A stretch of 64,000 bases of DNA, taken from Volvox africanus (taxonomy: Eukaryota; Chlorophyta; Chlorophyceae; Chlamydomonadales; Volvocaceae). The notes below the pieces were generated by a model. The model saw only the letters and a list, made by a program, of their open reading frames with translations. It ran no database searches and was not told the origin of the DNA. The stretch covers positions 1,426,001 through 1,490,000 of the forward strand of contig BSDZ01000008.1 of assembly GCA_030268105.1 (NCBI GenBank), in the 5' to 3' direction. The translations under genes were made by a program, and so were the position numbers. Positions 8,801-20,452 of this stretch are shown piece by piece; within the stretch, counting starts at the first letter, position 1, and each line of letters begins with the position of its first letter.

Positions 8801-11800
8801 TACTCTCACTGCGCCCCCGTGGATCTTTTTTCACCCCGGTTATTGTTAAGAAACAAGCCGTTGGCAGTCTGCTGAATCGAGCTTGCCACCGCTGATAAGC
8901 AATCATGGCACCCTAACTCTCAGGGGCATCTTAGGGGATAGCTTAGCCATTCATAATAATGTGAACAGGAAAGGTATGCTCATCTGCACGCGGGTAAATA
9001 CAGAACATGTATGCAATGAATGCTCGTCATGCATGCAATGCAGCCCACTTAGCTAGGTCTATTTCAAATTTCATCTGATCCATACATACGTGCATATAAT
9101 CATACGGGTGACTGGGTCAACTCAAGCAGCACATCACTGACGCACCTGGCCAGCACTTCAACCTCCTGCTTGAGAGTCGCCTCTAACAAATTCGTTGCTG
9201 GAGGCTGGTGTTGTGAAGGCCCCAAAATGCTATCAACTATATCCGTGTATGCTCTGCAGTGGCTGCTTGTGGGCGGCTGCAGATCACAGGTCACCATAGT
9301 TTCCTCGCTGTGTATACCCAGTGTTAACTTCATGCCCCTGATGTTCCCTGTTGCCGGCTTCCTGCTGTTTGCTGTCACAGCACCCTCACATGAAGTGATA
9401 ATGGCCTTGCTGCATATTGACCGGCTGTCGTTCTCACAGCTGCCACGCTCTAAAACCCCAACAATAGCAGTGCCGGCGGCAGCACCATCACGTCCCATGC
9501 TGCCTGCTGCTCCAGCACGTTTTATGTTGTCCGTGCAAAGATCAGCAGTGAGGCAATCGTCATTGCGTGTGGCTCTTGAGGGAGCTCGTTCTGCAGAACC
9601 ACACTGCTGCGGTGTCGATGCCTCAGCCCTGATGACAACAGCCTGCTGCTGCTGTATGCTACCTCCACCCATGGCCACCTGTATGTCATCACTGCAACGG
9701 ACCTTCGTATTGTCAGCAGCTGGGTGGGAAACGCTGACGATAGGAGCTGACTTGTACAGGGCTGCCCGTGGCACGGCCTCCACTGATGGCATTAGTTTCG
9801 TCGCTGCTGATTGATGCCATAGTCCATCATCAATGAGTTTAACCGCCACTGGGATTCCACGATACATACCCTTGATCACCCGCCCAAAGCCACCCTTGCC
9901 CAGGGTGACTCTTGATAAGGTCACCTCACCGCCATCCACTTTGATATCCAAATTGATGGCAGGATGTAATGGGGTCAGAGATGTGACAGGCACCAGGGAT
10001 GGGTCGTTAATGAAATCCGCAATCTGATTTGATGCCGCCGGGAGTGGTACATCTGCAGCCCATACGTCATACATGCGCGGAGCAGAAAGCAAAGAACAGC
10101 GGCGGGGACATCCACTTTTATTACACACCTGCTCATCATGAGCAGGGTTTGGAAAATAAACTAGATAGGTATTTAGGTAAGGCGATTATTATGTGCAGCA
10201 ATATGACATTGATATGCCAGCAGCCATTGCGTACGTAGCAATTCAACATCTATATATATGTAAGCAAATGCAGCTGCATATTGATTCAATAGGACATATA
10301 AATACTTCAAACTCATGAACTCGTTATATATGTTATCTTATGACCAGGTAAGCCCCAAGTGAACCAACTTAGGTGTAGATCCTAATATAACCTCTACGCA
10401 CCATCAGAACGTCTCAACTGTGGACCTGCTAATGGCGACTGGCTCCTATCCGCCAAATTTAAAGCTGTTGCAGCATGCTGCTGACCATTGTCGGTCAACA
10501 AGCGGCCATGGCTACCATCACTCCCATCGATGAGGCGCTTGCCGCCATCCTCAGGATTATCAATTACCACTGTCCCGGCCGCATCACTGTCGTCATAATA
10601 GTTGCACACATACACGCACCGCGCAAACAAACAAGGGACAAAAAGAAAGCCATTCCTGTTATCAAATGTTGTATCAGTTGGGATGTATAGCAATCCGTTC
10701 TAGCAACAATCGTGCTGTTGTAGCTGTACTCGGCAGTAGGCTATCGACCCTCGCTCGTCCAATCTGTAATGTTGTATATCTTCTTTTGACTATCAGATAC
10801 AATGTAACGAACAATTTCTCGTTATAACGTTAGGCTTCCTAATGTCTGGTAGTCTACATTACAAAAGGTTATTGTAGTATCCTGGGGTATCTACGGGTAT
10901 TGTCAAGGATTGGACCACAGATGGTCATCCTTCCGATCGGGCCTTTGCAGGCCGACACAACAGAGATACAACAGTTATAAGCCCTAGTCAACGTGGACAG
11001 CGGAGCCTCATGTCTTTTGCCTAGCGTTTACCGTCCATATATAGATCTTCAAAATGGAGAAGGAAAGGCTAGACGAGCAATTTGACAGGAAAGGGCTAAC
11101 GGTAATGTCAGGGTCGCAGCCTGGTGCGATTTGGCGACAGTATACGCCAGTCGTGAATACGAGGAAGATGGCGCTAAGAAGGAGCTCAGCGATCAAGTTA
11201 TGATTGCTTTCGAGGACATCATATCACGTGCTATCCCTATGCCAGCCCTTTCCCCCCTTAAAGGGTCCACATTGACCCCATAGTCACAAACTGACCCACT
11301 CTTGGGGTATCCCATTACAAAGGGTTAAATGCACCTAGGCTGCTGGACAGGAAGAGCATGAGTGAGATGGGTGACCAAACATGGAAGAGAAGCGGGAAAC
11401 ACAAAATAGACGCAGGATACGATGAATGGGTGTTACACTATGGATAATTTGCCCTGGAAGGACAAGCTCTGGGGGCCCTGACCGGGCCAAACCACAGTGC
11501 AGGGGGAACAGCTTGAATTGAGGAGCTTTCCTATTACTTCTATTGATCAATTACTTAAATAGATTTGCTTTAGCAATTGTTCAAGTCATATGGCTGGAAG
11601 ATGGTTGTCAAAGGGAATAGTTGAATTGCCAAACGCCGTAAGCTCAGACTGAGATAACGTGAAAGGCGGCAGTTTTAGGTGTTGAAATTTCTGCCATTAA
11701 CTGGCATGATTGTTCGGTCAGTTCGTCGCTGTCCCTGTTGAAGATCTGTGGTGGTGGTGTTATATTCGGTCAGACTTCTTCTATCTTCCTAATGATTGGT

Positions 11801-14800
11801 ATTCTCGGTGATATCTAGATCTTGCCTGTTTAGGATGTTTCTGTCATGAAGTTTGTGTCATGGAGTAAGACTGGCGTTTGGTCTTGTGACGCTGAGCCAG
11901 CAATCTCTTTCCTAATCAGTGCGTTCGACGATCCAGATGGAGCGTATGACACTTAACACTTCAATTATATATTTGGCGAGGTTCTCATACCTCATTAGCT
12001 GTTTGTAACATCTATTGCTCGCCCGGACTTTGGTGTGTCCTAGTGGCTTGAGGCATAGTGGCAGCTCGCTTGTCCAGCTTGTGCTGAACTGGACCTTTAC
12101 TCAGCTATCGCGACGACAGTTTTCACAACATTAGGAAGCAAATATGGCTGGAGAAGCGTTGATAGCAGCTTGACTCGCCAAACTTGTTTGTGCTCAGACG
12201 ATTTTTGTTAGCTACAAATCTGACACCATGAAATGTTGTATAGGGCTAGATGTACGTATGTGTGTGTGTGTGTTCAAATGCGTCAATCATTTGGTGTGTG
12301 TTTTACTCCTAACAATATATAATTATAAATCTATGTTGTTTCTATTGTTGTATGTACCTATATCAAAATTACAATCAAATTAAAGGATGTCCCTATACAT
12401 CCTCGTTATCTCATGCTTTGATGACCGGTAGAAAGCCACAGACCATTGTCCGTTCCTTTGCTGGCTTGCAATCACAACATCGGATGTCAGGGACAGTATT
12501 GAGACTGGCACGATGGTGGTCCAATCTGATCCTGTTCTGGTTGAAGCCTGTCGTCTTGAGAATGCCAGGAAGAGAGAAACTTCGAGGTGAATCCTCAGAG
12601 GGCTGCTGCCACTTGCCTCTCTACGGTTTTATAAATTGCTTTTTTGGAATTTTTGAAACGCTGACTTCCTGTCATGACAAAGCTTTGAGCTTTGAGCGGC
12701 CATAACATGCCTGTATGTTGTGGCCATGCCACCACGACGCATACACAGATGCGCATACACAAGCATCTTTTGTTTTAGGATTACTCTTTTCAGATGCGGG
12801 AACCAATTTATTTGTTTGTTTGGCTATTATAGACACACACGTGGACATGGACGTGGGCAATCCAACAGACAGGGCCCCCTGAGGCGCTTCACACTGGGGG
12901 CCCGCCCAAAGATGTTCAGTTTCCTGGTCATCCCGGATATGAGCGGTAGATAACCCCAGGATACAGCAGCTGCCTTGAAATGAACCACCTCTATCTGCAT
13001 GTGGACCAGTTTGCAACATAATCCAACATGCATGATGTCCACGGCACAACCAACTACTGCTGACAGATTAATATTATATATACAATATAAACGTTCTTAC
13101 CAGCCGTAATACATCATCATTCCGCCAAGGGGTGCACATTCCAACAGCTGCTGACGATGACGGCGGTAGCCATGGCGGTGCATTACGATTGCAATAACAG
13201 CGCCGACGAGCATCACTACGCATAGCCCAATTGTCCCTGTAATGTAATAAGGGTGAAAGCACGTGCACAGCATTACCATATACATACATGCATGCAAGGA
13301 TAGTACATTTATGGTCCGGAGTACCCATAGGCACCATATACAGAGAACACCTCCAGCACGCAGCCAGCAGTAGTAGGCCGAGCAAGCGATAGATAGATGA
13401 ATCTCTCTCTCAATACAATAAACACACCCACTCATCAGGCAGTCGTCGCTTTTGTATCTTGCTTGCTGCATGCATATTAATAATAGTATGGCCGTCCCTT
13501 AAATCATGTGCTCTATCTGCAGTTACCCTTGGCACTAACTTGCTAATACAGGATGGGGTGATGATAATCTATTACGCACCTCCAAGAGCGCCTCCAAGTA
13601 CTACACCTCGGGACGAACTACTACTGCTGGTCGTCTTCCGGGCATTTTGAGTAGTGGGTGGTACGGGTGCATCACCGCTGACGTTCTTAGGAAACATGTG
13701 CCAAAAGCATCCCGGGGGAGTGTATTCCTTGACGCACACCTCTGACATCACCGTTTCGCACTGCATGGATGCACACCGTACAGAGCAGCGTTCTTAAGGG
13801 CGGCCAGGTGCTCAAAAATGGCATGCATAAAAATGTCTGGACCGCCGCAATTTGCTTAGTGCACAGCACTAAATAATAATACGAAACACGCAAACATGCA
13901 TATGTTAATAAATGGTGTTATTGAAGATGACTACTGGCGGAACCTGTCTAGGCAAATATTTCCTAGCTTGCTCTTGTCCTTTCAGGGTAAGTCGGCTACA
14001 TTGTAAGACTTGTACATTTACATACGTCCAAACGCACGTATCATACATGCATACTACAACTTATCAATTGCAACGTTCATCTTAGCTCTCTGTTGCTTGC
14101 ATTTGCTTGTTGCTGTGATGCGGACGAATGACCCGGAATGACCCGCCATCCGCTTGGTGTATCATTATTTCTTGATTGGCGCATTATAATGTTTGGTAAT
14201 CACATTATTGATATCTTCATTCACCTACTAGTTCTATATATCCTACTGCCCCAAACGTCCCGTATATTATATATATTAAATACATATATATACTCGTCTT
14301 TGAAGGGCAAGTCGCCCACAGTGTAACACCCATAATATATATATATACATATATACATATATAGGTGTTCAGGCACGACTGTTATGGCACGACTAATATG
14401 CCCCTGGAGTTCCAGGTTCTACCACGACCAAGAGCGGGCCAAAGACCCTAAAGTTAAGGGCAGGGTGCCCCCATGTCGATGGACGGTGACGATCCCAATT
14501 AAAGTGACCTGCGAGCTGACCAGTAGCGGAGTTGACGCCTTAGTTGATTCGGCAGATTCCGCTGGATGCTGGTGGTGGGTGCTGAACCTGGGAAAACCAC
14601 TGATTTCGGAGAAGTCGGCATGGGAGACTGGATTAGGGTGCCCCGAAACACCGGGGAAGGTAGGGACTGCCAGGTTAGTGGCCACGGGTGATGTACCCCC
14701 CTATCCTACACACGTATATATTTCTTGGTGGCCCTGAATGCTCTGTTAGTGGCCAGGCGAGAGCCTGTGAGGGCTCGCTGGCCCTAGTGAGATGGGGAGC

Positions 14801-17800
14801 ACGTGGCAGGACAGACAGACAAAGCCACGTGTTCCTCCCCTGCGCTGTGGCTCGGTCCGGTCAGGACCCCCGGTGCTCGTCTTTGAAGGGCGAGTCGCCC
14901 ACAGTGTAACACCCATACATACATATGGTGGCCCTGAGTGCTCTGTTAGTGGCCAGGCGAGAGCCTGTGAGGGCTCGCTGGCCCTAGTGAGATGGGGAGC
15001 ACGTGGCAGGACAGACAGACAAAGCCACGTGTTCCTCCCCTGCGCTGTGGCTCGGTCCGGTCAGGACCCCCGGTGCTCGTCTTTGAAGGGCGAGTCGCCC
15101 ACAGTGTAACACTCATAATACATATATATGTACACATGCTCAAAAACATATACTCATCAAGCAAATGTCCTGCCACCCTTAATTGTATTCGCTGCTTTGC
15201 TAATTACTTACATAGTAATCGCTGCATCTTACAAACACAATATAGCCAGCTGGCGCCGGCTTTCCATATTTGTCCAGGTTACTGGCAAAGGTGGCAACAT
15301 CTTCACGCACCCCCGCCAGTGGCCAGCAGCGTCTTGTGGGATGCGACAATCCAGGGTCGTCTTTGTTATTGGAGCTTCGAGGTGACAAGCAACCAGCCTG
15401 GGATACATTGAGCCTTGAAGACTGATTGCCGGGGAAGGCAGCTGGCCGTTCCATAGTCCCAGTGACATTTAATTGGTCTTCTGCAGGAGGACACGTTCCT
15501 GCATACAAAAACACACAAACGTATATATGCACATTGTTAAGGCACAGACATGCATGCATAGCAGTAAGTGCATGCAGGTCAGGGACGGGGGATTCATGTT
15601 CAGCATTATTTCGTTAATTGAATGATGCCTGGTTTGAAGGGTGCTACACTATGTATATGTGGGCGACCCGCCCTGCTGATGCAACGACAGGCACCAGGGG
15701 CCCTGACCACGGGGGCGAACCGCAGCACAGGGGGAAGCACACGGCTTCGTCTGCCTATCCAAGCGATAACCAACTGAAGCTGGCAAATGACAGACCAAAT
15801 GAGGTTGATTTGCATTAGCAGCAAGCATGCATGGCCTGCCTGTATGAATGTCGGCATTGGACTCGCAGTGAGACTCGCTGGTGGCCGTTACCGGGGTGTT
15901 CACATGCATCATTATTTTCCGGGATCGTATCCTACATGCTTACTAAGGAGGTGCTTTGCGGAGGAGGTGCAAAGGAGGTGCTTTCCGACGCAAGCTAAAC
16001 ATAGTGTTGTATCTCTGTGTTAATATCCGCCAAACTGTTTAGGCCCAATCGGGAGATGACCGTCTGTGGTCCAATCCTGGACAATGCCCATTGATACCCC
16101 AGGATACTACAATTATCTCCCTGCTCAAGAATGTGTCCTCACATCCTAGGAGCAGGGTGAATCACCACCCTGGATTTAAATATCCCTACAAAGTATTCCC
16201 TCAAGCGGCCAGGCTTCCTGCATCAAAACTGCTACATCTGAATATCGAACCCAGATCAGTAAGATATCAATCGATGTTCCTCTGTTATGTTCGCCTACAG
16301 AGGCCCAATCAGAAAATGCCCCTCAATTTGATTCAATCTTGGAAGTTGATTCATAGATACCCGAGGATACTGCACATAGCAAGGTATGGAAAGCAACTCG
16401 CATCTCATGATAAAGCCTTTTTGGCTCTCAACTACGACTGGCAACACCCTGGGCTGTAGGATGCAAGGATGTAGCTGACCTGATGAGGGAATTACTGCAG
16501 TTTCCTGCTGCTGGGGTATTGACATCAAACAAGGAGCTAAGAGGTATGTAAGCTGTGTAGACATTTCGTGTAGCATACATAGCAGAGGTGCAACAAAACA
16601 TCGAGGTAACATAGACATAAAACATTATAACCCTACATCGATATAGTGTCTTGTTATTAGTAGTTGCTGAACAAACCCGTTGTGTTATTAACGAACATCA
16701 AACCTATATACCTCACGTTGGATTAAGGCCACGTGCTCAGGTATAAGAGCAGGCCAGTACAGGCCATCTGCCCTTTCAGGAATAGGTCCAGAGGCGATGA
16801 GGTCCATTCCAGGCGCCTGTGAGGCCATTTGAGATATACGGTGGGACCTCAAGTTTATAGTACGTATAGCAGTTTATACATATGCATAGCAGACAGACTC
16901 TTCAGGGAAAAATGTCCCCTATTGATGCTTCTTTGCTAAATACAATTTAGTTGACGCTGTATGGGCCCAAACAAGGAGCTAAGAGGTACATGTAATGATT
17001 ATGAGGCCTGCGTGTACCTGGCATTCAAAAGTATACTTGGATTCTGGTTGAAATATTCTGCGCATTCTTCTGCTGGATGCACATATGGCTGTTGTACTCC
17101 GGAGAAATGTAAAGAAATGGTCCAAAGACATGTTCAGAGAAACATTGTAACTCCTACCAGAGGATGTGATCTGGTGGAGTCAGAGTGACCCTGAATTGTC
17201 TGAAGAGGAGAATGCTACTACCCTGGCCACTCCTTCAGAGGCTCTATAATCATGTATCTTCTCCCTTAAGTGATGTCTGCTACTCTGCGTGGTCTTTCCC
17301 CCAGAGGCTCCACAGTCCCGTAATTATGTTCCAAGAGACCTCTGGTCTTTTTGGCGCCTCTGGTGTCTCTGGTGGTTCAATATATCTTTTTTGGAGTGCT
17401 AGCTTTTCGGACCTACGGTTGCTCAGTTATATACACAAATAACATCAGGCCACCAATCACGGCCCAAGGTGCCCAGGGTGATTATTAGTGACCCCTCTGG
17501 TGTTTCTGATGTCACTATCTGGTGTCGCTGGTGTGTCACTGGTGTCTTATCTTCCTCAAAATAGCTTCTGCAGCTGCCTGCCACCTTGCTAGCTAGTAAG
17601 CATGCCCCTTGCTAAGGTAAACTAGCTAGGTATCGTACGTATGCATGCATGTACGCAGCAGATGCCCAGAAGTCAGATAAGGCCTTCTCTGCTGCTGATG
17701 GGGGCAGGTGCCCTATGCCACCCCTATGCCATACACCTAAGTTAAGAAGCCAAACAAATAACTTCGTGCATGCATGCCTAAGATTATGTTTGTAGGCCAG

Positions 17801-18899
17801 ATTGTAAGGGTAAGTGCATGTGATTAATAAGTCTAGCGTGCTAATAAACCTGATTGCTTGGCCATCGCAGCAAGTAAAAATAATTCCTGGCTAATGAACT
17901 TCATCTTCGTTAGGCCTGGCTCAGCACAGCTATCTAATTGCCTGTTCGTTTCAATCAGGCCTTTGCCTAAGGCGGATTTAACAACAGACACACAACAACA
18001 ACCCTGAGAGCATGTCATACCATAAAGAGCGGATCCTCTCTCCAGTGGTCTAAAACAAGGAAACGAAGCACCATGCTCACTCCCGCACCGAGTTGAACCT
18101 GTGTGTATGTGCGATACATAGGGGAGGTAAGGACTTTGGCGTGATGCCGCTGTCCGTGTATGTGCGTGGCCGAGCCCAGCTTGCCGGGCAGGCTTACTTT
18201 TACTTCGTGCTGCCCTTTGTGTGAAGCTCATGGCCTCGCATATTGTTGAAGTCAGCCACTTATTTCTAACACATATTACTATATATATTATGTTATTCAC
18301 TAAAAATAACGCAACGACATCAGGGCTCGCTGGCTCACCGCGGCGCGTCTTGCTTGTCTTCTAAGGTAACTCCTTGCCTCTTCGGAAAGCACATAAATAC
18401 TAAAACTATAATAATAAATCGTATTACCCAAATCTTTTTCAAAATCCCCTCATAACACAGTACGTCATAATCTGTGCGCCTATGTGCAAGTGATACGGCC
18501 CAACCTGACGCGGCTTCATACCTTGTTTTTTACATAGCTAATATCCAGGATGACCCAGTTGTCTCGATTTTCGTAGATTCCCCTCACAGTGACGTTCCGA
18601 GTCAGTTTCAAGGGCGAAGAAAAGTTGCGCCAGTCCGCCTCCTTAAGAGTTATATCCGACATGAGTAACACATCTTCCACGCTTTGGTCAGCGAGGGCGG
18701 CGGCAAACTGGAGACCAGTCTCGCAATGGCGAGGTCCTGCAGCTGCGACAAGCTCACCACGACCAAGACCAAGAACTTTACGCGACGTCGTAGACGATTG
18801 TAGATTTAATTCATAAGTACAAGGCTTAATTATATACGTGTGTTTCGCGATGGAGATAGCCAACAAGAAAACGATAGATAAAGCTGTGCTTGCGAGCAT
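5837..18899 (-). CDS. Receptor-like protein kinase (beta-helix/Cys-rich ectodomain, one TM helix, TKL-type kinase), 3' end missing
   Basis: Ten exons join in phase: 18522-18899, 18021-18098, 16712-16816, 16480-16552, 15212-15498, 13580-13760, 13101-13236, 10402-10586, 9146-10052 and 5837-5936. Exon 1 encodes a signal peptide (hydrophobic LSIVFLLAISIA), then ...LLMSDITLKEADW and NVTVRG, which recall the solenoid ectodomains of volvocine receptor kinases. Exons 4-6 carry a Cys-rich juxtamembrane part (RCWPLAGVREDVATF, CETVMSEVC, PPGCFWHMFPKNVSG). The membrane helix TIGLCVVMLVGAVIAIVM straddles the exon 6/7 junction. Exon 9 holds the Gly-rich loop GKGGFGRV and VAVKL, then an insert of about 200 residues before the helix-C Glu (LKQEVEVLAR). 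Exon 10 encodes FCLVMELMETSLDRLLYG. A small exon with the HPN segment before exon 10 was not found. Catalytic HRD and DFG exons are absent: the gene is either cut by transposons or continues past the left edge. About 810 residues are visible. Confidence 0.75.
6386..6495 (-). repeat. 105-bp MITE-like element, copy
   Basis: Bounded by ATGTAGTATC and GATACAACAT, an imperfect 10-bp terminal inverted repeat. The interior is divergent (GGGGATATCTACGG, GGATCGGGTC). It lies in the long intron between the last two visible kinase exons. Confidence 0.6.
6693..7039 (+). repeat. 345-bp dispersed repeat, copy 1
   Basis: Starts GTGTTCAGGCACGACTGTTA and ends near CCCCCCTATCCCGCACAC. It is nearly collinear with 14365-14713 (same strand) and with the reverse complement of 58569-58880. 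Shared blocks include GGCACGACTAAT, CCATGTCGATGGACGGTGAC, TGGTGGGTGCTGAACC and AGGTAGGGACTGCCAGG. No coding capacity is visible. It is a non-autonomous element of unknown class lying in a receptor-kinase intron. Confidence 0.85.
7539..7636 (+). repeat. 105-bp MITE-like element, copy with decayed 3' end
   Basis: Begins CTGTTGTATCTCTAAGTTAA and contains GTCCAGTTTCCTGATCATCC and ATATTAGCCATAGATA. The 3' terminal repeat is lost. Confidence 0.6.
8476..8505 (+). repeat. Short TATGAT microsatellite
   Basis: Five imperfect ATTATG hexamers in the intron between kinase exons 9 and 10. Apart from the repeats listed, I see no feature between 7640 and 9145. Confidence 0.8.
10872..10974 (-). repeat. 105-bp MITE-like element with TTA target-site duplication
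   Basis: Bounded by TTGTAGTATC and GATACAACAG, and flanked on both sides by TTA (10869-10871 and 10975-10977). This is one of the two copies that define the element ends. It lies in the intron between kinase exons 7 and 8. Confidence 0.75.
11430..11520 (-). repeat. Degenerate partial copy of the 200-bp repeat family
   Basis: Contains GTGTTACACTATGG, GGGGGCCCTGACCGGGCC and CACAGTGCAGGGGGAACA, which match the reverse complement of blocks in the tandem pair at 14726-15118 (GTGTAACACCCATA, the GGTCCGGTCAGGACCC block, TCCTCCCCTGCGCTGTGG). It is intronic. Confidence 0.5.
12835..12968 (-). repeat. 75-bp repeat copy 2 joined to a partial MITE-like copy
   Basis: 12835-12912 is the reverse-complement relative of 4105-4190. 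It runs directly into GATGTTCAGTTTCCTGGTCA and TAGATAACCCCAGGATACAG, the 3' half of the 105-bp family. The same juxtaposition of a GGGCCC-rich block before the GATGTCCAG segment suggests the two small repeats may recombine or be parts of a larger unit. Confidence 0.5.
14288..14340 (+). repeat. Partial 200-bp repeat unit (3' end)
   Basis: ACTCGTCTTTGAAGGGCAAG followed by TCGCCCACAGTGTAACACCC repeats the last 45 bp of the units at 14726-15118. It is flanked by TATA microsatellite. Confidence 0.7.
14365..14713 (+). repeat. 345-bp dispersed repeat, copy 2
   Basis: Collinear with 6693-7039, with scattered substitutions. TA-rich microsatellite sits on both sides, which suggests insertion into, or generation of, an AT-rich target. 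It lies in the intron between kinase exons 5 and 6. Confidence 0.9.
14726..15118 (+). repeat. Tandem pair of a 200-bp repeat
   Basis: The unit GGTGGCCCTGA...TAACACCCATA recurs with a period of 200 bp (14726 and 14926). The copies differ at only a few positions (for example GAATG/GAGTG and CCCATA/CTCATA). The unit includes GGACAGACAGACAAAGCCAC and CTCGTCTTTGAAGGGCGAG. Partial relatives lie at 14288, about 15636 and about 11430. Confidence 0.9.
15636..15765 (-). repeat. Degenerate 200-bp repeat relative
   Basis: Contains GGTGCTACACTATGTATATG, GGGCGACCCGCC and a GGGGCCCTGACCACGGGGGC block that resemble scrambled parts of the 200-bp unit. It sits in the intron between kinase exons 4 and 5. Confidence 0.4.
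16004..16112 (+). repeat. 105-bp MITE-like element, full-length copy
   Basis: Runs from GTGTTGTATC to GATACTACAA. Internal blocks (GTGTTAATATCCGCC, TTAGGCCCAATCGGGAGATG, TTGATACCCCAGG) match 23582-23690. It lies in the intron between kinase exons 4 and 5. Confidence 0.75.
16270..16376 (+). repeat. Degenerate 105-bp MITE-like copy
   Basis: Contains CGCCTACAGAGGCCCAATCA and TAGATACCCGAGGATACTGC. The first ten bases are not recognisable. It lies just 3' of kinase exon 4. Confidence 0.5.
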
Positions 18900-19075
18900 G
18901 CTTCAACGTGTAGTTTTTTATAACACTGCTTGCTTGCGAATACACCTTGCGTATATGAAAAATATGTATTATGATTGATCTGGCACCACCGCCGTGAGCA
19001 TGTAGGAATGTTACCGCAGGCCCGAAACCACGGCGTATCTTTCGTCCCAAACATCGTCCCATGGTCGTCCCGCAC

Positions 19076-20452
19076 GCCTTAGGTAACCGTCGGAATTTTC
19101 CTTGTCTGCTCCGGCAGGCGATAAACTACCTACGCCGTAGGACGGGGAAGACATTATTAGTGGAGTGATAATGTGTCTTTTTACAGGACGATTTTATTGT
19201 GTGCGCTCGATTTGTAAGGACAGCGGTGACGTCTTCATTTTATCACGGCGGTTTTCAATTCAAATGTAAGCCTTGAGAAGACGATTGTGAGGTTTATAAA
19301 GCTCTCAATGGTAACAAGCGAGGCTTACGTGTTTCTGGAGCGGCGGTGGGCCGCACGAGAGATAATCCTTTCTTTCCCCTTTCCTCTGTGGGTGAACCTG
19401 TAAGGAAAGAGCGAATCTTGTAGTTAAGTGCGCACGTATTATTTTGGCTCTCCAAAAGTGTGGTTAGCAGTCGAGCGGAATTATATGGGAGTGACAAATG
19501 CTAGCGTAATATGTATGGTCCAATAGGGTCCGCTGGGTCCCTCTACCTGGAAGTCAATGGCCGCAAAAAGCAAGTATTAGACATGAGAGCGAAGCAGATA
19601 GGCAAGCCATACCGTCGGCCACTAAGATAGGCGTATGTAGGGTAAGATTTAATCGGGATTCTCGTGTGCCGTTGCTAACGTCGTCCACTCAGATAGAAAC
19701 TTTCGAAGCAACACACGTAATATTTTAGCTCTCCAAAAGTGTGGTTAGCGGTCGAGCGGAATGATATGGGAGTGGTAGACAGGACTTGTGTGTGAGTTCG
19801 GCTTCATTCTTCTGTGCCTTTTTGTTTTAGTCTCAAGTATACGTACGTCCTGTTTTTTTCCGACCCAGCCTGGACCTGTGCTCCAGCACCTTTGTATATG
19901 TAGTTTTAGGGAAGCTATGTACCTTTGTAGATCATCAGCCACAGGAAATGATGGGGGTGACAATGAGGTCTGAATATATATCCAGATGCTGCTAGAAACG
20001 TATCGAGATGCGGCAAGAGGGGGGTCCAACGTATCTAGATGCCGCAAGATATTTAGATGCCGCCAGATGCCCCTTTCAGATGTGAGATGCGGCGAGTTTG
20101 TGACATCTTCGTATGTGTTAAGGCATTTCACTTCAGCCGCGCTGTATTTAATCTTGGTGTACGGCAGGCGGAAGGCAGTGCGGCTGTCCATTGTAGAGCT
20201 CTTGTGAGGGACTGGGTAAGGGTGATGTATGTGAGCTGGTGTTTGCGCGGGTCAAGTAGCAGCAGCCGGTGAGAACGTATACGTGCTGGCTGGGTCGTCA
20301 GGTGGTATGACGTGTATGGCACCTATGTATCCAGCGGGTGTATATGACCCATACACTTAGCTCAATGGTGTAGCTGCCCTTGGGTCATCATCCCGAAGGG
20401 GTCTTTTCTTCTGCTTCTTTTCTTCGATATCTAGTGACAAAGGTTTCCGGTC
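19076..20452. other. Upstream region of the receptor-kinase gene; no gene seen, one 62-bp direct repeat
   Basis: No supported coding region. A 62-bp segment at 19432-19493 recurs at 19713-19774 (GCTCTCCAAAAGTGTGGTTA then GCGGTCGAGCGGAAT or a close variant). A cluster of AGATGCCGC/AGATGCGGC motifs lies at 19985-20095. The region nearest 18900 should hold the kinase promoter, but I cannot point to elements. Confidence 0.6.

Noticed and set aside
14726..15118. CRISPR-like direct repeats
   Set aside because: Only two 200-bp units with no spacers, in a eukaryotic intron; not a CRISPR array.
17833..18300. 155-codon minus-strand frame
   Set aside because: The genuine receptor-kinase exon 2 lies here in another frame (GAGVSMVLRFLVLDHW) between good splice sites.
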